48,260 nucleotides of DNA from Bacteroides fragilis (GCA_945889005.1 CAMDBI010000027.1:1-48260), one strand, 5' to 3'. Numbered from the stretch's first letter, positions 34,174 through 42,434 are shown. Notes: a model not told the origin generated them from the sequence alone. Program-made: numbers and translations.

Positions 34174-35430
34174 ATGGACACAACAAAGCACCCATGCTTC
34201 AACAAAGAAGCGAAACACAAGTACGCAAGGGTACACTTACCCGTAGCTCCTAAGTGCAATATTCAGTGCAACTATTGCGACCGAAAGTACGACTGTGTCA
34301 ACGAAAGTCGTCCTGGCGTAACTAGTGCTGTGCTTAGTCCTCAACAATCGGTTACCTACCTCGAAACACTCGATGCTAAGTTGAAGAATCTGGCTGTAAT
34401 TGGAATTGCCGGACCCGGCGACCCATTTGCAAACCCCGAAGAAACCATGGCTACACTCCGTGCTGCTAAAGAGCATTTTCCCGAAAAAATCTTATGCCTC
34501 TCGTCCAATGGACTTGGAATTGGTCCTTATATCGAGGAACTTGCACAGATGAATGTCGGTCATGTAACCATTACTATAAACGCTTTAGACCCTGAAATTT
34601 TAGCTAAAATTTATTCATGGGTAAGAGTCGATAAGCATATTTATCGCGGAGTAATGGGAGCTACTGTCCTACTTGGAAAACAACTCGAGGCCGTTCGCGA
34701 ATTGAAGAAACATGGTATTACAGTGAAAATAAACACAATTGTCCTGCCAGGAATCAACGATATGCACATTAAAAAACTGGCAAAGGAAATGGCTGCCATG
34801 GGAGCCGATTTGATGAACTGCATTCCAGTATATCCAACCAAAAACACGCCTTTCGAAACCATCGAAAAACCAACGGCAGAAATGATGACTCGCATACGCG
34901 AAGAAATATCGGAATATATTACCCCTATGACCCACTGTGCTCGTTGTAGAGCCGATGCAGCTGGTTTGCTCGGTCAAGATAGCAGCGAAGCCATGTCGAT
35001 ACTGCAAGAAATTGCAGCTGGACCAGTTAACCCCAAAGAAGACAGACCTTACGTGGCGGTTGCAACCCACGAAGGCATATTTGTAAACCAACACCTAGGA
35101 GAAGCTCGCCAACTCTACATATTCAAAGAAACTCGCAATGGTTACCATCTTGTCGAACAACGCACAATGCCCGAACCCGGAGCAGGTGATATTCGTTGGC
35201 TAAGCATGGCAAGACTTTTGAAGGATTGTCGTTCTATACTTGTATCAGGCGTAGGTCCAAACCCCAAAGAAATACTCAACAACACGGGAGTAAAAGTCAT
35301 CGAAATGTCGGGTATGATCGACGAAGGACTCGATGGTGTTTACAAAGGCAATCCCATACGCTCGGTGTCAAAATCTGCTATGACCAAATGCGGAACAGGC
35401 TGTAAAGGAAATGCACAGGGTTGCGGATGA
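34174..35430 (+). CDS. nifB: FeMo-cofactor biosynthesis protein NifB, radical SAM with fused NifX-like domain
   Basis: NifB fuses two 4Fe-4S clusters and inserts carbide to make NifB-co. 418 aa. Radical SAM motif C28-x3-C32-x2-C35 (KCNIQCNYC) with Cys8 and Cys41 (YDC) as further cluster ligands; IAGPGDPFANP is the SAM-binding GGE-like loop. Cys255 and Cys258 (THCARCRADAAG) serve the K clusters. From about residue 292 a NifX/NafY-type domain follows (YVAVATHEGIFVNQHLGEA). The end KCGTGCKGNAQGCG is a Cys-rich tail. The start ATG lies 17 nt after array c. Confidence 0.97.
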   Translation: MDTTKHPCFNKEAKHKYARVHLPVAPKCNIQCNYCDRKYDCVNESRPGVTSAVLSPQQSVTYLETLDAKLKNLAVIGIAGPGDPFANPEETMATLRAAKEHFPEKILCLSSNGLGIGPYIEELAQMNVGHVTITINALDPEILAKIYSWVRVDKHIYRGVMGATVLLGKQLEAVRELKKHGITVKINTIVLPGINDMHIKKLAKEMAAMGADLMNCIPVYPTKNTPFETIEKPTAEMMTRIREEISEYITPMTHCARCRADAAGLLGQDSSEAMSILQEIAAGPVNPKEDRPYVAVATHEGIFVNQHLGEARQLYIFKETRNGYHLVEQRTMPEPGAGDIRWLSMARLLKDCRSILVSGVGPNPKEILNNTGVKVIEMSGMIDEGLDGVYKGNPIRSVSKSAMTKCGTGCKGNAQGCG

Positions 35431-35433
35431 GAA

Positions 35434-35568
35434 TCGTGGTTCGTGGTTCGTGGACCGTGAACCGTAAAACCACGGTTCACGGTTCACGGTCCACGGTTCA
35501 CGGTTCACGGTCCACGGTCCACGGTTCACGGTCCACGGTCCACGATTTACAGTCCACAGTCCACAACA
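35434..35568. repeat. Heptamer arrays in the nifB-ferredoxin spacer
   Basis: Forward: five units of type TCGTGGN, 35434-35468. Reverse: ten consecutive CACGGTY units with only the last base varying between C and T, 35471-35540, then four more degenerate units to 35568. Segments 35449-35465 and 35479-35495 are perfect reverse complements (17 bp). This is the most regular array of the window. Confidence 0.92.
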
Positions 35569-35598
35569 AATATATTTAACACTTAATTCAATATCATC

Positions 35599-35907
35599 AT
35601 GAAAAAACCAACTTATCACATTTTGGTATGCAATTCGTACCGCGTGGCTGGCGATGCACAAGGTGCATGTAACAAGAAAGGCGCAGCTCAGTTTATCCAA
35701 TACATCAACGAAGGAGCATCGGACAGAGGCCTAGATGTAGCAGTTTCGTCGACCGCATGTCTAAACGTATGTGCACAAGGTCCTGTAATGGTTGTTCACC
35801 CTTGCAATTATTGGTATGGAGGTGTTAACGAAGAAGCCATCGACGAAATCCTCGATGCTCTTGAGAGCGACGGCGGCTCGGTAGCAAAGTATCTGATTGC
35901 AGAATAA
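35599..35907 (+). CDS. Thioredoxin-like 2Fe-2S ferredoxin
   Basis: 102 aa. The Cys pattern CNSYRVAGDAQGACNKKGA (Cys11 and Cys24) plus STACLNVCAQGPVMVVHP (Cys54 and Cys58) is that of the thioredoxin-fold 2Fe-2S ferredoxins such as the Clostridium pasteurianum 2Fe-2S protein and Azotobacter FeSI. These are repeatedly found next to nif genes and the clostridial protein contacts the MoFe protein. A role in nitrogenase electron supply, protection or assembly is likely. It lies between nifB and nifV in the same direction. Confidence 0.88.
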   Translation: MKKPTYHILVCNSYRVAGDAQGACNKKGAAQFIQYINEGASDRGLDVAVSSTACLNVCAQGPVMVVHPCNYWYGGVNEEAIDEILDALESDGGSVAKYLIAE

Positions 35908-35909
35908 AA

Positions 35910-36003
35910 TCGTGAAAAGTGGACAGTGACCCGTATACCGTGAATAGGTCTCCCACTTTTGGTTAAAATACGGTTCACGGTCCACAAATCACGGTCAACG
36001 ACA
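35910..36003. repeat. Heptamer arrays in the ferredoxin-nifV spacer
   Basis: Forward: five units of type CCGTGAA, 35910-35944. Loop of about 24 nt containing CCCACTTTTGG. Reverse: five units of type CACGGTC, 35969-36003, the last reaching the A of the nifV start codon. Vocabulary shared with the neighbouring spacers. Confidence 0.82.
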
Positions 36004-37109
36004 TGTTACATATCATAGACACTACACTTCGCGATGGCGAGCAAGCTCCCGGGGTTTCATTTAGCCGCGAAGAAAAAGTCCATATCGCCTCAATGCTCGA
36101 TTTGATTGGTATCGAAGAAATTGAAGCTGGAATTCCTGCAATGGGCGAGCGCGAGATTAAAGACCTTCGTGTACTTGGTTCGTTGGGCCTGAAATGCAGA
36201 ATTACTCCTTGGTGCAGAGCTACTATCGATGATATAAACAGTGCTGCAGCAACTGGACTTGATGCTGTTCATATTTCATTTCCTGTTACAATAGTACAAC
36301 TCGAAGCCATTGGAAAAAATAAAAAATGGGTTTTTGAAACCATGCGTAAGGTTGTAACTTATGCTCAGAACCGTTTCGGATATGTTTCGATTGGGGCACA
36401 AGATGCATCAAGAGCCGACGAACTCATGTTACGCGATTTTGCTTCCCTGGCCGACCTTTTAAAAGTTAATCGAATTAGACTAGCCGATACTGTTGGAAAA
36501 CTCAATCCAATATCGACCCAACGACTTGTACGTATGGTCAAAGACGAAGTCACCAATATTGAAATCGAGTTTCATGCCCACAACGATTTGGGAATGGCAA
36601 CAGCCAATGCTGTAACAGCCATCACGACCGGAGCTGATGCCATTAGTGTTACTATTAACGGTATTGGCGAACGCTCGGGCAATGCAGCTCTCGAAGAAGT
36701 AATTATGGCATTGAAAAAATCGTATGGTATGGAGCTGCAATACAATACCAGTTTGTTTAGTCAACTATCGGAATATGTGTACTCCGCATCGGGACGACAA
36801 ATGCCCGAGTCGAAACCCGTAACCGGTCCAATGTCCATGACTCACGAAACAGGTATTCATACACGCAGCATTATTGAAAACAATGAAGCTTACGAACTCT
36901 TTAAAGAAGGAGAAACGGGACAACACACACGATTTGTTTTCGGGAAACATTCGGGAAAAGCGGCATTGAAGCATGTACTCGACAAAAGCGGCATTTTTGC
37001 CGGCACCGAACGAATCAACCATTTACTCAATTTCATTAAAGAACAAGCATTTCGAAACAAGAAAGCCTTTTCGGAACAAGAAGTTGTTGCGATGGCGAGG
37101 AATTCGTGA
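36003..37109 (+). CDS. nifV: Homocitrate synthase
   Basis: NifV condenses acetyl-CoA and 2-oxoglutarate to homocitrate, the organic ligand of FeMo-cofactor. 368 aa. The N-terminal IIDTTLRDGEQAPGVSFS (residues 4-21) is the DRE-TIM metallolyase signature with catalytic Arg10 and metal ligand Asp11; the metal-binding HAH (His191, His193) is in IEFHAHNDLGMA. GNAALEEVIMAL and the C-terminal GKHSGKAALKHVL also match. No LeuA-type regulatory domain is present. Its last codons (NS, stop) coincide with the first heptamer unit (TCGTGAA) of the next array. Confidence 0.93.
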   Translation: MLHIIDTTLRDGEQAPGVSFSREEKVHIASMLDLIGIEEIEAGIPAMGEREIKDLRVLGSLGLKCRITPWCRATIDDINSAAATGLDAVHISFPVTIVQLEAIGKNKKWVFETMRKVVTYAQNRFGYVSIGAQDASRADELMLRDFASLADLLKVNRIRLADTVGKLNPISTQRLVRMVKDEVTNIEIEFHAHNDLGMATANAVTAITTGADAISVTINGIGERSGNAALEEVIMALKKSYGMELQYNTSLFSQLSEYVYSASGRQMPESKPVTGPMSMTHETGIHTRSIIENNEAYELFKEGETGQHTRFVFGKHSGKAALKHVLDKSGIFAGTERINHLLNFIKEQAFRNKKAFSEQEVVAMARNS

Positions 37110-37269
37110 ATAGTGGAACGTGAACAGTGAACCGTGAACCGTGGAACGTGGACAGTGAACCGTGGAACGTGGAACGTGGAACGTGGACAGTGGAACGTGA
37201 AAAGTGAATCGTATAAAGTGAATGCAAAAGTTTTATTAGTAATTAGTCATTTGTAATTAGCAATTATTT
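37104..37269. repeat. Heptamer arrays in the nifV-HEPN spacer
   Basis: Seventeen units of type ACGTGGA without a single phase break, 37104-37222, the first overlapping the nifV stop. Then five units of type ATTAGTA, 37235-37269, the reverse complement of the TAATGAC vocabulary used after nifH. The two parts do not pair with each other, unlike in the other spacers. Confidence 0.9.
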
Positions 37270-37273
37270 TATC

Positions 37274-37651
37274 ATGGAAACAATCAATCACTCAGCCCTC
37301 TACAATGAGGCAAAGCAATACACTAATACTGTAAAAGGCTTATTCAAGAAGAAAAAATTCAACAACCAAACAATTGCCAACATAGCATGTCTGGCTGCCG
37401 AGGAGTTTATGGTTGCGTACATGGCAAAAAATGGTCAAATGCCACATCATCATTCGCTCGATGCCTTGATTGACGATGTGGCCAAGATAAAAAAAGATTT
37501 ACCCCTTTCAATGACGAAAGAAGTGCTTTTTCTCGAAGAATTTCAGAACCTGTGCGTAATAGAGAATATTGGCATGAAAGTGCCAACTGATGCAGAGATG
37601 GAACGAATTATCAATACACTGGTTGGATTGGATGTAACGTTGTTTCCTTAA
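37274..37651 (+). CDS. Small HEPN-like protein at the end of the nif operon
   Basis: 125 aa, no membrane segment or signal. Predicted all-helical. The middle part IACLAAEEFMVAYMAKNGQMPHHHSLDALID (in two pieces: AAEEFMVAYMAKNG at 41-54 and PHHHSLDALI at 57-66) resembles HEPN proteins, where an AxEKxLKAxL helix is followed by P..HSL. The RX4-6H ribonuclease motif of toxic HEPNs is not present. I do not know its function. Same strand and array-filled spacing as the nif genes, so it is likely co-expressed with them. It could also be a helical nif accessory of another family. Confidence 0.5.
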   Translation: METINHSALYNEAKQYTNTVKGLFKKKKFNNQTIANIACLAAEEFMVAYMAKNGQMPHHHSLDALIDDVAKIKKDLPLSMTKEVLFLEEFQNLCVIENIGMKVPTDAEMERIINTLVGLDVTLFP

Positions 37652-37936
37652 CACCTCTTTCATTTTGATGCTTTGAATCTTACCCAAAAAAGGAAAACGC
37701 AAAAAACATCATATAATTTATAAAGGTTGACATCCTATAGATAAATATCTTCTATGATCTAACTTCGTCAGTAAATAAACTACAGAATTCTCCAAAATCT
37801 AATCAAATTAAAAGGAATATATTTTTCAGAAAGAGTAAGATCATATTTGACAAAGTATTTTCCATAATACCTTTTTAAATATCTAGAAATAATAAAAAAA
37901 ATCACTAATAACCGACTAATATTAATATTTGATATG
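37652..37936. other. AT-rich gap after the nif operon
   Basis: About 285 bases without any coding frame that I can support and without a clear hairpin. It separates the last nif gene from the nested inverted repeat at 37937. Confidence 0.5.
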
Positions 37937-38082
37937 AGATTCTTCGCTCCACTGCGTTACGCTCAGAATGACAGTTATTTAGTGTTTTAACGAGGGGGTA
38001 AGCGGCGGCTTCGCCGCCGCTTACCCCCTCGTTAACTGTTACATCCCGTAAAGACTGTCATTCTGAGCGAAGCGAAGAATCT
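37937..38082. repeat. Nested inverted repeat (large cruciform-forming element)
   Basis: Outer arm AGATTCTTCGCT (37937-37948) pairs with AGCGAAGAATCT (38071-38082). A middle arm, 37961-37975, pairs perfectly with 38054-38068. The core is a 23-bp perfect palindrome, 37987-38009 against 38013-38035, loop TTC, very GC-rich (GCGGCGGC against GCCGCCGC) in an AT-rich surrounding. It lies between the nif operon and the GT39 gene. It can serve as a terminator but has no T-run; the sequence resembles dispersed REP-like elements. Confidence 0.85.
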
Positions 38083-38204
38083 TATTCTTTTAGTCGGTCA
38101 GTAGTGAAAAAAAATAAATATAATTGTCGTTAATGTTTAAAATCTTTTATATAATTGTTTCTTCGTAAAACAATAGTTTCCAAGCAACATTCACTACAAA
38201 TCCA

Positions 38205-40274
38205 ATGAAATTAAGTAACCAAAGAATAACCAGCATTATTCTACCATTAACGGTTGTTTTTATAATTATTTTGTTCAGAATATTTGGTTTTTTTGGTCAT
38301 TATGGCTTCGACGATATGGAGTATGCACGTATGGCCTCCGATTTATTAAAAGGCACTCCCGACTTTTCTAATCATTACTTATTTCGAACAATGCTTGTCG
38401 TTCCTCTCGCTGTTTGTTATAAAATATGGGGCTTCAACGATTATGCATCTTCTGTTCCCTCCTTACTGGCATTTATTGGTATCATTTTTATTGTATACAA
38501 AATTGTTAAAACTCAACCATTCGGCATTCAGCTCATTAGCTATAGTTTAATCGTGTTCAATCCTTGGACTTTGTTCTATTCCGACAAAATCATGCCAGAT
38601 ACTCTAATCACTACTTCATTTTTGTGGATAGTATACCTTTTCTACAGCCATAGAATTAAAAATAGATTTGAGAAACCTTTATATTACGGCACACTCACAG
38701 CTATTGCTATTATATTTAGCCTATTAATAAAGGAAAGTATTATTCTGCTTATTCCTTTTTTTCTATATTTCTTTATATTTGACTTGCTACACAAAAAAAA
38801 TTATCGCTATTGGATATCATTATTAACATCAACGATTTTATTTTTTTCAATTTATCTAATCATAATTAAAATAGTAACCGGCAGCTACTTCCAACGCTTT
38901 GCAGCTCTCGAAAATGGTATGTATTATAGTTCATGTAGTTATAGTGAGTTGCCATTCAGACAAACTCTACTTCGCATTACTATTGATTTCTGGAGAATGC
39001 TTATTGATCATTCGATGATTACAAGCATTGTGTTTCTTTTGGCTTTTTTCAACTTCAAATTTCTTATTAAACCCGATGAAAACGAAAAGCATTTCTTCTA
39101 TACTGCATCAATTCTAGTTCTTATTTCGGCCGAATTTATGTCCGTTTCATACAAAGGTTACAATCCACTTTGTATTGACCCCCGACATTATCTTTTTCTA
39201 ATACCTATTGCTTCAATTGCCATTAGTAAAGATTTATACAACACCTTTTCTACAAAATCAAAAATTTTCCACTTAATTGCAGCATGGAGTATTCTATTTT
39301 TGGTGATGTTTTACGACAATAGAAAACTATATTATACCAATTATTTATTGTTTCTCATTCCAATTATACTTACATGGATAGTTCCTTTAAAAAAACATTC
39401 TGTACTTTTCATTTGCTATATTTTTGCAGCCATTAACATCTACATCACTTTACCTACTATAAAATTAGGTCAGCAATCTCATTTCGAACAACAACAGTTG
39501 GCTGTTCAACAAATAGTAAGCTCAATTAGTCCCGATAAACTTATTATTACAGACCCTGCACAAATTCGTTTCTCGCGATACTATTCGGGATTCGATAGTA
39601 CAAAAAACAAATTTCAAAACATTCTTGAATACAACAACGATACAATACCCGATACAACTGCCTTTTTTCTATTCAATCCTCATACACTTGGCTTATCGGC
39701 CATTTCAAACAGCGCTTTCCCCGAATGGATTGAATATCAAGTATTATTAGACAAACCTTTGGCTGAAACTTTTGGATGTAAACTCTTTCAAATTGACAAT
39801 TTCCCCAGCTCTATCAAATTGATTTCCGACACGTATGATGCTGAAGATACCTGCCGATACTGGAGTTATGACAAAAAAACCGAAACAGATATTCAAAAAT
39901 TTGAAGGAAAGTATTCTAATAAAGTCCATGAATATTCCGCTACTTTTGAATATAAACTTTCGTCGCCATACGATACGACTAAAATTTATATGATTAAAAC
40001 TCAATCCTATTATTTTTCAAGTCAACTGGTCGATGCAGTTATAGTATTATCTACAGATGGAGTTAAACAGACATCACAATGGCATTCTGACCCTTTACAA
40101 AATAACAATTCTGTTTTTAACAAATGGACCGAGCGTAATACAAAGCGTTTTTTGAAACTCGACTTAAAATCGGGCGACACAACTAAGCTGAAAGTATATA
40201 TTTATAACCCAACACATAAGGAACTATTTATCGACAATTTTAGTGTGAAAATTTTCGAGATGCTAGTAAAATAA
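38205..40274 (+). CDS. Integral-membrane glycosyltransferase, GT39/ArnT-like
   Basis: 689 aa with about 11-12 membrane segments in the first 420 residues and a soluble beta-rich C-terminal part (about 430-689). The first outer loop carries GHYGFDDMEYARMASDLLKG (residues 31-50) with the DD and E residues of the GT-C catalytic site of the PMT_2 family (ArnT, PMT), which transfer sugars from polyprenyl phosphate. FNPWTLFYSDKIMPDTLITT is also typical. Substrate unknown. It stands alone between the nif and mod operons, converging with modC (7-nt gap), and looks unrelated to nitrogen fixation. Confidence 0.75.
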   Translation: MKLSNQRITSIILPLTVVFIIILFRIFGFFGHYGFDDMEYARMASDLLKGTPDFSNHYLFRTMLVVPLAVCYKIWGFNDYASSVPSLLAFIGIIFIVYKIVKTQPFGIQLISYSLIVFNPWTLFYSDKIMPDTLITTSFLWIVYLFYSHRIKNRFEKPLYYGTLTAIAIIFSLLIKESIILLIPFFLYFFIFDLLHKKNYRYWISLLTSTILFFSIYLIIIKIVTGSYFQRFAALENGMYYSSCSYSELPFRQTLLRITIDFWRMLIDHSMITSIVFLLAFFNFKFLIKPDENEKHFFYTASILVLISAEFMSVSYKGYNPLCIDPRHYLFLIPIASIAISKDLYNTFSTKSKIFHLIAAWSILFLVMFYDNRKLYYTNYLLFLIPIILTWIVPLKKHSVLFICYIFAAINIYITLPTIKLGQQSHFEQQQLAVQQIVSSISPDKLIITDPAQIRFSRYYSGFDSTKNKFQNILEYNNDTIPDTTAFFLFNPHTLGLSAISNSAFPEWIEYQVLLDKPLAETFGCKLFQIDNFPSSIKLISDTYDAEDTCRYWSYDKKTETDIQKFEGKYSNKVHEYSATFEYKLSSPYDTTKIYMIKTQSYYFSSQLVDAVIVLSTDGVKQTSQWHSDPLQNNNSVFNKWTERNTKRFLKLDLKSGDTTKLKVYIYNPTHKELFIDNFSVKIFEMLVK

Positions 40275-40281
40275 AACACCA

Positions 40282-41166
40282 CTACACCTTCATCACCAAT
40301 GGATTAAACGCTTTGCTGAAAACCATCACCCTATCGCCCAATTTGATATCTGATATATCGTTTTCAAATGCTGTAACTTTTATCACCTGACTCATGCCTG
40401 TTACAACAGTTAGAAGGTAAAAAGTATCTTGCTTTTCAATTTTGACCAATTGTCCGGTTATTTGCACTTTACCACTCAACTGATTGTTAATAAATAAGCT
40501 ATCGGGAGCGCCGGTTGCAATTACCTTGCCTTTATCGATTTTAACAACAAACTGAGCCAAACGAAAAATTTCGGCCAAATCGTGGCTTACCATAATGCTT
40601 GTTGCGCCCAAAAGCTGGTGGGCACGAAGAATTTCGTCCTGCAACGTGGTTCGAATCTCTGCATCGAGCGCCGAAAGAGGTTCGTCGAGAATAAGCAATT
40701 GTGGTTTACGCGCCAAGGCTCGTGCAAGTGCAACTCGTTGCTTCTGCCCACCCGACAAATGCGACGGTTTTCGTTTTCGCAATTCCGACAAGCCAAATAT
40801 GTCGAGCAGTTCGTCCAACTGTTTCTTGTTTTTTTCGGGCTGGGCAAAACATACATTTTGCTCAACCGTCATATTGGGAAACAGAGCGTAATCTTGAAAC
40901 ATATATCCTATATTTCTGAGCTGAGGCGGTATGTTTATCCCTTTTTCGGAGTCGAACCATACGCTATTGCCCGACACAACCTTGCCTCTATCGGGCAACG
41001 TAAGTCCTGCCAATATTCGCAGTAGTGTAGTTTTCCCTGAACCCGAATTGCCATACAATGCAACCAATTCTTGTTGTTCTATATCAATATTTACAGCCAA
41101 TGTAAGGTTGCCATCGGCTGTAAGCATTTCTTTCTCTATATCGATATGTATTACATTACCTTCCAT
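40282..41166 (-). CDS. modC: Molybdate ABC transporter ATP-binding protein
   Basis: 294 aa. Walker A GNSGSGKT at residues 39-46, Q-loop QDYALFPN at 91-98, signature LSGGQKQR at 137-144, Walker B LLILDEP at 157-163 and the switch His (VSHDLAE). The C-terminal part from about 225 is a TOBE/Mop-like domain (SGKVQITGQLVKIEKQDTFYLLTV), as in ModC. It starts inside the end of modB (16-nt overlap). The linkage to modA, modB and nif genes makes molybdate the substrate rather than sulfate or spermidine. Confidence 0.93.
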   Translation of the reverse strand: MEGNVIHIDIEKEMLTADGNLTLAVNIDIEQQELVALYGNSGSGKTTLLRILAGLTLPDRGKVVSGNSVWFDSEKGINIPPQLRNIGYMFQDYALFPNMTVEQNVCFAQPEKNKKQLDELLDIFGLSELRKRKPSHLSGGQKQRVALARALARKPQLLILDEPLSALDAEIRTTLQDEILRAHQLLGATSIMVSHDLAEIFRLAQFVVKIDKGKVIATGAPDSLFINNQLSGKVQITGQLVKIEKQDTFYLLTVVTGMSQVIKVTAFENDISDIKLGDRVMVFSKAFNPLVMKV

Positions 41167-41831
41167 GTATCGTATTTTCTATTAACACTGTATATAGTCG
41201 TAAGCAACACCAACGATACTATGAAAAGTATCAAAGCATAGTTGTTGGCAGTAGCAAAATTAAGGGCTTGCACTTCGTCGTAAATTGCAATTGAAGCTAC
41301 ACGGGTTTCGCCTGGCATATTGCCTCCCACCATGAGTACGATACCGAACTCTCCGATACTATGCGCAAATGTGAGCGCTATAGCTGTGATAATCGATGGT
41401 TTTATGTTTGGAACCAGTACCCTGAAAAAAGTCTGTATTTTCGATTTCCCCAGCGTATATGATGCTTCGCGAAGGCTATCGGGTAATGCTCTTAAGCCAT
41501 TGTGTAAGGGTTGTATCATAAATGGCAAGCTAAATATAACCGATGCTATAAGCACTCCTTCGAATGTGAATGCCAATCGAACATCGAACATGTTCGATAG
41601 CCATGAACCAAACCAGTTGCGGGGACTATACAATACCAACATGTAATATCCAATAACAGAGGGAGGCAAGACCATGGGCATACTTACAAGCGCTTCTACA
41701 AAAGGCTTCAATCTGGTTTTGGTATATGCAAGCCAATAAGCAAAGGGCAAACCAATAGCAATCAGTATCAATGTAGTCGATAAAGCCAACTTAAAAGTAA
41801 TCCAAAGGGTTTGTGCAAAAGTTGAATCCAT
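41151..41831 (-). CDS. modB: Molybdate ABC transporter permease
   Basis: 226 aa with five to six membrane helices. The EAA loop near the C-terminal half (ALPDSLREASYTLGKSKIQTFFRVLVPNIKPSI, read as LREASYTLGKSKIQTFFRV) contacts ModC. PMVLPPSVIGYYML is typical for ModB/CysT-type permeases. It lies between the di-molbindin gene (91-nt array-filled spacer) and modC. Two copies in the membrane with two ModC form the importer fed by ModA. Confidence 0.93.
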   Translation of the reverse strand: MDSTFAQTLWITFKLALSTTLILIAIGLPFAYWLAYTKTRLKPFVEALVSMPMVLPPSVIGYYMLVLYSPRNWFGSWLSNMFDVRLAFTFEGVLIASVIFSLPFMIQPLHNGLRALPDSLREASYTLGKSKIQTFFRVLVPNIKPSIITAIALTFAHSIGEFGIVLMVGGNMPGETRVASIAIYDEVQALNFATANNYALILFIVSLVLLTTIYSVNRKYDTWKVM

Positions 41832-41838
41832 ATTTTTT

Positions 41839-41937
41839 GGGTATTTGAGTAGTCGAGTATTTAAGTATTTGAGCAGTCGAGTAGACGAGTAGTTTTTCTA
41901 CTCAACCACTCGTCTACTTATCTACTCATCTACTATT
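41839..41937. repeat. Octamer arrays between modB and the di-molbindin gene
   Basis: Period 8. Seven units of type GAGTAGTC on the plus strand, 41839-41894, a TTT loop, and five reverse units of type CTACTCAT, 41898-41937. The last two units lie within the 3' end of the di-molbindin gene and encode its last residues and stop. Same family as the arrays between nifE and nifN. Confidence 0.88.
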
Positions 41938-42332
41938 TTCATTAAACTTATTTCATTTGCTTTGACCAGTGCTTCTATTTCGTCACCTGTAGCAATCATA
42001 AGCGAATCAATAGCTCGAGTTGTAACAGCTGATGCTATTTTGTATTGCCCAAACCGTAAACTAACCGAACTAAGCAATTCGCCACGAACGACCCCCAAAA
42101 CAGTACATTTCATGCGGTTTCTGAGGCTTATCATTCCTGTCAACCCTTTTGCCAACGACACCTCAGTTTCCTTAAAAACAATATAAACCTCATTTCCTTC
42201 ACAAAGCCAACTTGCTTGGTTTGCTGATTCTATAAGTAAAGCCGAAAACGATTGTCCATCAACATATACATCGACAAGCATGACAGCTCCCGATACTTGT
42301 ATTTTATTGATTATTCCTGTAAGTTTGTTCAT
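41922..42332 (-). CDS. Two-domain molbindin (tandem Mop/TOBE)
   Basis: 136 aa made of two Mop (TOBE) domains in tandem: residues 1-65 (MNKLTGIINKIQVSGAVMLV, ending KETEVSLAKG) and 67-135 (NRMKCTVLGVVRGELLSSVS, ending KANEISLMKI). Each ~68-aa Mop domain is a small beta barrel that binds molybdate or tungstate at subunit interfaces. The arrangement equals the C-terminal half of E. coli ModE. As the ModE-like HTH is encoded 3 kb away in the same operon, this protein may be its molybdate-sensing half or an intracellular molybdate store. Confidence 0.85.
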   Translation of the reverse strand: MNKLTGIINKIQVSGAVMLVDVYVDGQSFSALLIESANQASWLCEGNEVYIVFKETEVSLAKGLTGMISLRNRMKCTVLGVVRGELLSSVSLRFGQYKIASAVTTRAIDSLMIATGDEIEALVKANEISLMKIVDE

Positions 42333-42347
42333 AATATTTTATTTACA

Positions 42348-42424
42348 ACATTGTCACATAGAACACATAGAACACATAGAAAAAGAAGATTTAAATTAAA
42401 ACTATGTGTTCTATGTGACAATGT
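42348..42424. repeat. Nonamer repeat and 23-bp hairpin, di-molbindin-modA spacer
   Basis: Three units of CACATAGAA (period 9) on the left, and 42348-42370 is a perfect reverse complement of 42402-42424 (23 bp, loop 31 nt, AT-rich). The spacer has the same forward-loop-reverse design as the nif spacers but another vocabulary. Confidence 0.88.
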
Positions 42425-42434
42425 GGTTATTTTT

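Noticed and set aside
33735-35568. CRISPR array
   Set aside because: Repeat units are 7-8 nt without unique spacers of 25-40 nt, and no cas genes are in the window.
35368-35700. Minus-strand open frame over the heptamer array, with repeated WTVNREP-like peptides
   Set aside because: A 7-nt period gives a 7-residue peptide repeat (21 nt) whenever no stop unit occurs. The frame also overlaps nifB and the ferredoxin gene and has no conserved domain. The same holds for minus-strand frames at 33628-33888 and 37036-37227.
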